From Pisaster brevispinus (taxonomy: Eukaryota > Echinodermata > Asteroidea > Forcipulatida > Asteriidae), in contig JAMKCF010000003.1 of assembly GCA_023634235.1 (NCBI GenBank), forward strand, positions 10,758,742-10,822,741: a stretch of DNA of 64,000 nucleotides. Direction: 5' to 3'. Shown one piece after another: positions 56,301-64,000 of this stretch. The position numbers were made by a program, and so were the translations under genes. A model generated the notes under the pieces. It worked only from the letters and a program-made list of their open reading frames with translations. It had not been told where the DNA came from and searched no databases. The stretch's first letter is position 1. Each line of letters opens with the position of its first letter.

Positions 56301-59300
56301 AGAGACCCTAATGGGGGTTAGGGTTAAGGCAGAAAATCCATGGGTCCGTCATGCATTGTGCAATCCTTTAAAATGGAGTTACACGCCAAGCGATGCACAT
56401 AAATTTTACAGATAATGAAGTACGCGTATGGATACTCGGGTTGGTTCGTGTGTGTTTTCATTTTTATGCATCCTTGCACACTACGCATTACGGACTAAAC
56501 TGGATTACTGGATTTTAGGACTAAAGATCCTGTATCAGACCGCCACCTTTTTACTTATTGTGACCAACAACATCATCTTATGGGTTAATAAAGATACTAG
56601 TTTTGGTCATAACGGGTGAAATATTGGTAGTCGGATTTGGTATCTTTTTTCCCGCAAAGCTCACATGGTGTTGATTTCTACAAACAACTAATTGGAATGT
56701 TCTTTATTGCAAGCCTTTTATTGAGAGGTATCTTTGGTTTCCAGTTGAGCAATTCTGAACCATTTGTTGCATTTCAGTGATCAGGCTAAATATAACTTGT
56801 AAATGTCTTCCTCACAATTTCCGGAGGTAACCAGACTGGCCAAAGAAAAAACCCCAAAACTAATCAGTCAATCAGTTCCATGGAACTTGATGTGCTGCAT
56901 TTCAAAATAGCTCATTGACAAAACTAAGAGTTTTCTTTGTTCGACAGGAAGTTGAGAACTTAGTGCCAAATGCTGCCCCAAGGAGGCCAACAGAGGGAGG
57001 CAGACAGTCGGCTCAGCGGCAGACATCACGTGCCCAATCAGCCAACCAGAATGGGCATATGCTGAAAAAAAGTTCTGAAGGCACTCCTGAGAAGACAGAT
57101 AAACTGAGAGTTTTCTATGGCACACAAACAGGGACTGCCAAGGTTACTCCTCTAATTTTCAAATGCCGACTACATAGACCTGAGGGGCTGTTTGCTAAAA
57201 ACTTTTCTAAAAACAGAAACTAAGTTGATGAGGTTTACCAGAAAAATACCTTGGTATTAATACTTTTTAAGATTGATTGTGAACTAATATGCTTAGCAGA
57301 TACATTTTTGAGCTAAGTTTCTGCTGAGCAGCCCCATTACATTGGGATATGGACAACGATTAACAGACATATTAAGCAACTGTATACTCGGGACTAGTAA
57401 AATATATGTTGTCAGTTTGTTAAATTTGCATCACAATTTAGTAGGCCGTAAGGTTTGAGGATTTTAGAGTATTGTATGAATTAGGAATGCATGAAGAATG
57501 TAAAAATGCAAGTAACTGGAAATTAATACTGCAGGTTAATAGTTCATGGAATGGAGAACTTTCTCCCGTGATTAATTTATCTAGGATGGAAAACGCAACT
57601 TGTCTTCTCATAGTGACACCTTGTTCCCCACGAAAAGCTTCTTGAACTTTCAATTATTTTTTCCTTTGTGTTGATCATTCAGAATTTTGCAGAGGATCTC
57701 GCAAAAGCAGCAACTGCAAGTGGCATTTCTGCAGAGGTCATTGACCTTCTTGCCTTTGACCCAGAAAGCCATATTCTTCCAGAGGTAAAGTCAAAGGTTA
57801 AACTTTTGTAGTTGGTAGAGAAAATGATCAAACACCATTTTAGGAGCTTCATTGTGTAACACCAGAGGCTGAGACCTGGCTGAAGCAACTCAACCTGATT
57901 ATTTAGCTTTGCGAGCTAGCCATAAAAAAGTAGTGGTACTTTACACAGTTTTGGTGTTCCTAGTAGTTTTTCTTTTATTTTAAAGATTTTATTGGGAACT
58001 TATAGAAGTTGTAAAAAAATTATTTAAAGAGAACTCCAAACTGTGGTCATTATCAAGGGAACAAAAACATAACACAAACAATATTTTACAATTTGTGCAA
58101 TCTAATAAAAAAAAAAATGTAATTCAGGAGGTACTTTTTTTATTACAGACTGATGGACTAGTCACCTGTGTCTTCATTCTAGCCACATATTCTGAAGGAC
58201 TGCCGACAGAGAGTGCTGCCTGGTTCTGTCAGTGGCTGGGGGAAGCAACTACTGATTTCAGGGTTCACAAGTCCCTCCTAAAGGGTCTTAAGTATGCTGT
58301 CTTTGGGCTTGGAAACTCACTGTATGAAGGCCATTATAATCAGGTATACATGTACATTTACTTACAGTAGGGCCTCAAATTATCTAAATGTATGGCAAAA
58401 CCTTTTGTTAGCTCTTCCTTTTGCCATGGTGCTCTTTGTCAAGTACCATCGAAAATTAAAATTGTCCTTTAAAGAGCAGGCCTGGAATTACACGTAGGCC
58501 ATAGCCTCTGTTGCCCTGGTCTTGACCTTGGTTCCCCATCAAAAGTTGTCCATAGACTTAAAGATTTTCCAAATGAAAATGGCCTTTCCCTCTCAAACAT
58601 GAAGTTCCAGCAAACCAGATTGAAAATTTAAGCTGTTTGGATATGAGCCCAGGGAATCAAACATAAACATGTCGATCAAGCCCACTGTCGATATTTGTAG
58701 TTTGCATGTAGAATAATCACTTCAAATGTTAACTTTATATCAACATGTGGAGTTTTTGTTGGTATATTTTTGTCCAATTAAAAAGTTTAAAAGTTTGAAG
58801 TTGTTATATACATTTGTATGTATGCTTTATAGGTTGGGAAGAATGTGGATAGCTGGCTGAGCATCTTAAGTGCATCAGCTGTGATGGAGAGAGGGGAAGG
58901 GGATCAGAATGTTGCTGAGAGTAAACATGGAGGTAAATCCCTTGCAGTCTGTGAAATCAAACATGATATTCTTCCTATTTTAGTCTGACTTCTTCCGTTT
59001 TTTTGACCCCTCAGAAAAATCAGCAAAATAGCCTGTAAAGTCTATAAAAGCCATATGTGCCATCAATAAAATCGGTCTACTCTTTTCTGAGGGTTAGATA
59101 TCATTCCTGGGTGAAATTCGATTTGATGAAGCAAGCCGCTGTATCAGACCAGGATACTCCTCATGCTTGTCTATCGGGCCAAAGCGTGAGAATTGTGGCA
59201 TATACACTTGATTTGGGGCAGATACGCAAAAAAAATAATAATACATTTAATTATTATTTTATTTATTTATTTATTTTTTTTTTGGGAGAGGGAGACTTCA

Positions 59301-62300
59301 GATAACATTTACAAAAACCATTTAGATTGCACAGTAGGGCTTTTTAATTCCGAAGATAAACACCAAGTAAAAAACATTCGTTTCAATTCAGCGTGCTCTG
59401 ATTAAACTTCCAAAACTAGAGTCCAGAACGCCCCACAGTTCTTAAAATTTATGGGGAGAACCCTGCACACTCTATTAAAATTAAACTTGCTGATAAGTTA
59501 GTTATCTATCCAAAACATTCAGCCATTTATTTCATCATGTGTCACCTGTACGGTTTTGTTGTAATTTTGATAAACTTGCAGGCATAGGAGAAGATTTTGC
59601 TGCTTGGAAGGAGTCACTCCTCCAAAAGTTATCGAGCTCCACTAAAGACTGCTGTGGCTCACAGAAGCAGTCGTGTGAGTGCGGGAAAACAGATGGTGGC
59701 TGTTGCCAGGAAACTCAAGACAACAACGACGAGGTTGAGGACACTTATTTTCAATCTTTTGAATTGGAGTATTAGGATGAATTCTCATGCATGAACGGTC
59801 TGTTATGTATGGGGATTCTGACTTTGCTCTGTCTGTTTTTTGTTTGTTTCTGTTCTAGTCATTTTCTTATTACAGCTGTTAAATTTTAATAAATTAAATT
59901 TTCGTTATTGATCTTCGTGCACAAGAAGCATGACAGAGCTGGACACAAACATTCCTTCTGGTTTTCTATTTGTTGCATGTGAAGGAATTGTATGATAGTT
60001 CCAGTGAAGATGAAGTCAGTGACGCGGACGACGTCCAAGATGGAAGCGGCAAAGTCACAGAGACTAATGGCCTGACTGACCTTGAGGACTTGGGAAAGGT
60101 CATGAAGAAAATAAAGAAGGCAAAGGTCAGAAGTCATCTAAGTACATGAAATAGACTCTTTTTTTAAATTATGGATTGGGGATAAAAACAGTGTAAAAGA
60201 AGTGTAAAGGCAAAATCAGATTTGAAGTAGGTAAAAGATATCAATTTAATTCTACAAGCCAACGTGATGTCAACAGTATCACACATATGGGGGTTATATG
60301 GTCCAAGTAGTGTTGCACACCATATCAAGCTGTAGTTGAACAGTGTACTTTTAAGTAAAACAGATGATACACTAATAAGCTTGTGGAAGAGTAGGTTCAT
60401 TCCAGTCATCTAGTTATAAAGTCGCATTTCACAAACAAATTATACATGATTGGTATTTGGAAGAGTCCTTGTTCTGATCTACAGTGGTGTACAAGATTAA
60501 ACAAACCTGTTCAAAGCTAATTGAAAAAGGTTAAAGAGATCATGAATGGTGTTCATTTTGTGTGTATAAGAAAGTACATTGAATTGAATAATGTACCCTT
60601 AGAGAAGATTACCAGACCCCATCTTGGCACTGCTTCCTGGAGAATTCCACTCTTTAAGGAACCCCGTAAAGCATCGGATTCTATGGGCAAGTGGCCGTAA
60701 GCAAAGAATTTAGTTGGCAGTGCTATGTTTTTGCACACAGATAAGCTCAAAATTTCAATGGAAATTCATGTTTGAGAATGATTTGCTGTTCTCTTGTGTT
60801 CTTGTGGGTGGTTGTAGGATGACAGAGCATCAGCTAAAGCATCAGAGCCTAGGGAGATGATTACACCAATGCTAAGAAAAGCACTCACGAAACAGGGTGA
60901 GTATAGACCCCTTGCATATGACGTGCATATAAAAGTGAAGACAAAAAATACAAAGGATTCCGATGCGAGGACAGCATTGTTCCTTTTGTGTTCCTTTGTT
61001 CTACTGTCCCCTCTCTCGTGATGATAATGTGTGAATGTCAATACTCATGTTGACACATCTTTCTTGCAGTCAATGTGGCATAAATGGTTTAAGTATCACA
61101 CATGGACATGTACCATGCTTCATAAGTGCACCTCAAGGTTAGAAAAGTTAATGTGTGTTGGTTGATTTTGCTTGTCTCTTTCAGGGTACAGACTGATTGG
61201 TAGTCACTCTGGGGTTAAACTCTGCAGGTGGACTAAGGTTAGCATTATAGAAATACACAGAACTAACCAATGAATGTGACTGACTCCTAGGAAAGTGAAA
61301 CTAAACTGAATAGTGAGAAGGATGAGGAAAATAAACTGACAATTCATAGATATCCAATGGTAACAGTATCAAACTCGGTTCATACTTCCTGCCAGTGCGA
61401 ATGCGAAGCAAATTTTGACATCACAGCTCTGTTTTCGCTGCGAATGTTTGGCAGGAGTTGAGCACATCTCAACTCTTCTGAATTGTTCGTTGCAAATTTG
61501 TGGCATCAAAATTCGTACCTCATTCACATTGGCAGGAAGTGTGAACTGGGCTTTAGACCACAAAATCATCGGGTATTCAGGGTTTATATTGTTATATACA
61601 CCATGCAAAGGAATCTTAACCAAGTTACTCTGCCAAAAATTGGTCAGCAGCCCAAATGGGAAGTATTGAAATTGTTTACAAAAGGTTCCTTGCTAGTTTC
61701 TACTTGACAAGTACAGTATACACCTTTTTTGCATTGAACCTCTTGTGGACATGTTTGTTCTATCATTAGAGTATGCTACGTGGAAGAGGAGGCTGCTACA
61801 AACATACATTCTATGGCATTGAGAGTCATCGCTGTATGGAGACAACACCTAGCCTCGCCTGTGCCAACAAATGTGTCTTCTGCTGGAGGTAAATCCCTCA
61901 TAATCAAATAAAAATACTTGTAGATGATGTTGTCATCATGCCATTTTTGGAAATCAAATTGTATACAATTTCAGCAATGCTGAGTTTGTGCTGTCAACCT
62001 GGTACCGGCTACCATGTTTTGGGTATTTTGATTGATCATAATCAAATCTCCTAAAATAGCACTTCGGTATGTGCCAGATTGAAATTGTCAAAATGCCATA
62101 TCTTGCTTTAAAAGGCCCACAAAACGTATACACACTGACGCGATTAAGTAATAGTAACTGTATCTAAGATTGACCAACAATATCTATTTGTCTTCCATGC
62201 ACTTGTTTAACTATTCATTTTATTTTTCATTAAAGGCATCACACCAATCCAGTCGGCACAGAGTGGCGATGGAAGATGGATGACCCAGAGACGATCCTAG

Positions 62301-63599
62301 AGGGCGCTCTCCAGAATCACTATAAACTCATCAAACAATTCCGAGGTGATTTTGCCAAAATAAGTTCACCAGCCCAAATATCATGTCATGTACTTTTTGT
62401 GGCCGTTTTTTGGTTTTGCTTAGTTTTGCTTAGCAGAAAAATATTGAGCAAAATGTTCTGCTTGGGCAACTTTATGAAATTGGCCCTAGAATTACACAGA
62501 GGCAATGGCCTCTTTTGCCTTGGTTGTGGCCATGGTGCCTCTTCAAAAAATTTCCATAGACTTTTATAAACAATTTAAAGGAAGTACATTTTGCAAACTG
62601 AAAATGGCCTTGCCTTCTCAAAGAAATTGTGTGCAGTCGTACAGAAAAAAAGGTATGTGGATGTATACAAATAATGTACAACTTCTGTAACCTTTTTAAA
62701 AATGGTGAAGTGTATTTAAAACCCTCAGTCTTTGTTTCAAGATCATACCTTAAGAGGAAGGAAAGCAATTTCACAGAAGGATCATCTACTCTTGACACCA
62801 TGAATGATTTAATAATTTGATCTCGTACCACAGGTGTCCCTGGTGTCAAGCCAGAGCGTATGGCAGAAGCCATGCAGGTCCAGCACTGTGCATTATCATT
62901 AGTCGGTGAACCAATCATGTACCCGGAGATCAACCGCTTTGCAAAGCTACTACACAGCCATAAAATCTCCACATTTCTGGTCACCAACGCCCAGTTCCCA
63001 GAAGCTATCAGGTACACACAGATACAATTTTATGGTCACACCACTCTTCACTTTCTAGCACTACAGATAGATGAGCATAATTTCATAAAGCGTAGCGGAA
63101 ATGGGTTACCACTCAAAATACTATGTGCAGTCCATTTGTTGTGACTGGTTCCCTACTATTTTTGCTTGACATTTAGCTTTGTTAAATTACATGTATACAA
63201 ACTGAGGCAAACAATGGTTGCAATGTCCCTTTGATTTTAGTTTCTCACTTGGCTTTTGTTTACAATTGCTTTGTGGATATTTGGCAAGTTTTATAAGGTG
63301 CTCATCTGGGCAGTTAGTTAAGAAAAATTCAATTTGTGCATGGCAAAAGAGATTGTAGCTATGACATAAACAGATGATTCGACTGACAATAGCATGTATA
63401 ACAAATTATTAATACTGTTTATCAAAATTTGAATAGCTTTGAATGTGTGATTTTTTCTTGAAGGAGCATGGTCCCAGTAACGCAACTTTATGTTAGTGTG
63501 GACGCAAGCACAAAGGAAAGCTTAAAGAAAATTGACCGGCCGCTGTTCCGCGACTTCTGGCCGAGATTACTCAGCAGCCTAGAGGCACTCTCAGAAAAG
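53343..63599 (+). CDS. TYW1: TYW1, tRNA wybutosine 4-demethylwyosine synthase (3' end outside window)
   Basis: Radical-SAM flavoenzyme that condenses N1-methylguanosine 37 of tRNA-Phe with pyruvate to form 4-demethylwyosine. Fourteen exons: 53343-53445, 55688-55827, 56948-57142, 57683-57784, 58149-58343, 58833-58932, 59582-59733, 59985-60125, 60818-60896, 61185-61237, 61770-61888, 62236-62345, 62834-63011, 63464-63599; 601 codons, all phases consistent. N-terminal hydrophobic segments lie at about 8-22 and 57-75. The flavodoxin domain starts with the FMN loop [10 protein letters not shown] (137-146) and includes [11 protein letters not shown] and FGLGNS. A Cys-rich then acidic linker (302-370) follows. 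The radical-SAM cluster CX3CX2C is Cys451, Cys455, Cys458. Later motifs are [19 protein letters not shown] and SVDASTKES. The remaining C-terminal wyosine domain is beyond the window. Exon 1 rests on splice phase and a signal-like peptide; it is the least certain part. Confidence 0.95.
53800..54390. repeat. region of dispersed GACAACTTGA / TCAAGTTGTC words in both orientations
   Basis: At least eight variants of GACAACTTGA occur, direct on the left (GTGAGACAA, GGGTAGGACAACTTGATGGC) and inverted on the right (GTCAAGTTGTCTCACCCAT), so the two sides fold on each other. Possibly a decayed fold-back element in TYW1 intron 1. Confidence 0.5.
54441..55459. mobile_element. hAT-type non-autonomous transposon with 8-bp target duplication
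   Basis: It is flanked by GTTACTGT on both sides (54433-54440 and 55460-55467). Ends are TAAGCCTGTG and CACAGGCTTA. Sub-terminal repeats of GTGTAACCG/CGGTTACAC occur at both ends, including the near-palindrome ending CGGTTACACGTGTAACCG. 1019 bp with no recognisable transposase; in TYW1 intron 1. Confidence 0.85.
58477..58605 (-). repeat. interspersed repeat family R1, copy 3
   Basis: Begins CAGGCCTGGAATTACACGTA and contains GGCCATAGCCTCTGTTGCC and AAATGAAAATGGCCTTTCCC. In the TYW1 intron after coding exon 5, reverse orientation relative to the 63708 copy. Confidence 0.75.
60905..60926. repeat. isolated end of the TAGACCCCTTGCA MITE family
   Basis: TATAGACCCCTTGCATATGA matches the end of the element at 21920-22114. 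It lies just downstream of TYW1 exon 9; no matching opposite end was found nearby. Confidence 0.4.
62486..62625 (-). repeat. interspersed repeat family R1, copy 4
   Basis: Contains CTAGAATTACACAGAGGCAA, GGTTGTGGCCATGGTGCC, TCCATAGACTTTTATAAAC and GAAAATGGCCTTGCC. In the TYW1 intron after exon 12. Just before it (62345-62485) is text with TTTATGAAATTGGCCC reminiscent of family R3. Confidence 0.75.
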
Positions 63600-63707
63600 G
63601 TCAGTATTAAAATATGTTGTTCTGATTAACATGATCTAAAACCATTTTTGATTGAATGTCAAGAAGTAGAATACTAGTAGTACAATTGCAACATTACTAG
63701 GAGAGGA

Positions 63708-63865
63708 ATTTCATCTTCGAGAGGGCAAGGCCATTTTCATTTTGCAAAGAGTACTTCCATAGTAAAATCTTAAAGTCTATGGGAACGTTTTAAAGGGGCA
63801 CCAAGGCCGAGACCAGGGGCAACAGATGCCATGGCCTCAGTGGCCTCTGTTTAATTCCAGGCCTG
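63708..63865 (+). repeat. interspersed repeat family R1, copy 5
   Basis: Contains AAGGCCATTTTCATTTTGCA, GGGGCACCAAGGCCGAGACC, GGCAACAGATGCCATGGCCT and ends TTAATTCCAGGCC. In the TYW1 intron after exon 14; apparently the most complete copy. Confidence 0.8.
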
Positions 63866-64000
63866 CAGTAAAGTCACACTTTTCTATGAGAACTTTATGT
63901 TGAAGAGCATACATGTGCAAAACAAGCTGTGACTTACAGTTATGCTGGCACATAATAAAGCTGCAGTTTGTTGGATTGAACAGTAATAGTGGGCCTTCTT

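Noticed and set aside
56140..56619. Open frames between TYW1 exons 2 and 3 as extra coding exons
   Set aside because: TYW1 exon 2 (phase 0) joins exon 3 directly in a sensible frame, and the intervening frames lack similarity to TYW1 and consist partly of TTGCATTTGGCA repeats.

Overview
The window is animal nuclear DNA: AT-rich, with spliced genes whose introns all fit GT-AG and many short non-autonomous transposons and minisatellites. Repeat content and gene types suggest an invertebrate deuterostome, most likely an echinoderm, but the species cannot be named from sequence alone. Four families of protein-coding genes were reconstructed by joining exons whose splice phases agree.

Layout. 1-2763: intergenic DNA with degenerate duplicated and fold-back repeats. 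2764-17028: three tandem, intact, same-strand copies (A, B, C) of a 3-exon, 517-residue cytochrome P450 of the CYP2 clan. Start codons are 5.7 and 5.2 kb apart. Copy A is followed by a 742-bp inverted-repeat transposon and copy B by a LINE 3' fragment; each has an empty site in the other copy. Copy C has a 15-unit minisatellite in intron 1 and loses the shared 3' flank just after its stop codon. 17029-20033: no gene seen. 20034-27100, minus: an 8-coding-exon RNFT-family E3 ubiquitin ligase (multi-pass membrane protein with a C-terminal C3HC4 RING), probably with a non-coding first exon near 29.5 kb. 27.2-37.16 kb: no coding gene recognised; it holds MITEs, hairpins and two minisatellites. 37161-52939, minus: malectin (4 exons, with a 12.3-kb intron 2 full of mobile elements). 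53343-63599 and beyond the window edge, plus: the first 14 coding exons (601 codons) of TYW1.

How the genes fit together. RNFT proteins and malectin are linked in other animals to ER protein quality control (ubiquitin ligase in ER-associated degradation; lectin for glucosylated N-glycans). Malectin and TYW1 are head to head, with start codons 403 bp apart, so they probably share a bidirectional promoter. TYW1 makes the tricyclic core of wybutosine in tRNA-Phe. The P450 cluster is a separate recent lineage expansion, likely acting on xenobiotic, steroid or fatty-acid-like substrates at the ER.

No wholly new gene system is evident. The points most worth checking are the altered sugar-binding aromatics in malectin, the excess of a CTCF-core-like 9-mer (partly carried by transposon ends), the hairpin-forming minisatellites, the cluster of near-palindromic TTGCGATGCAA motifs in an RNFT intron, and the P450 copy-specific changes.
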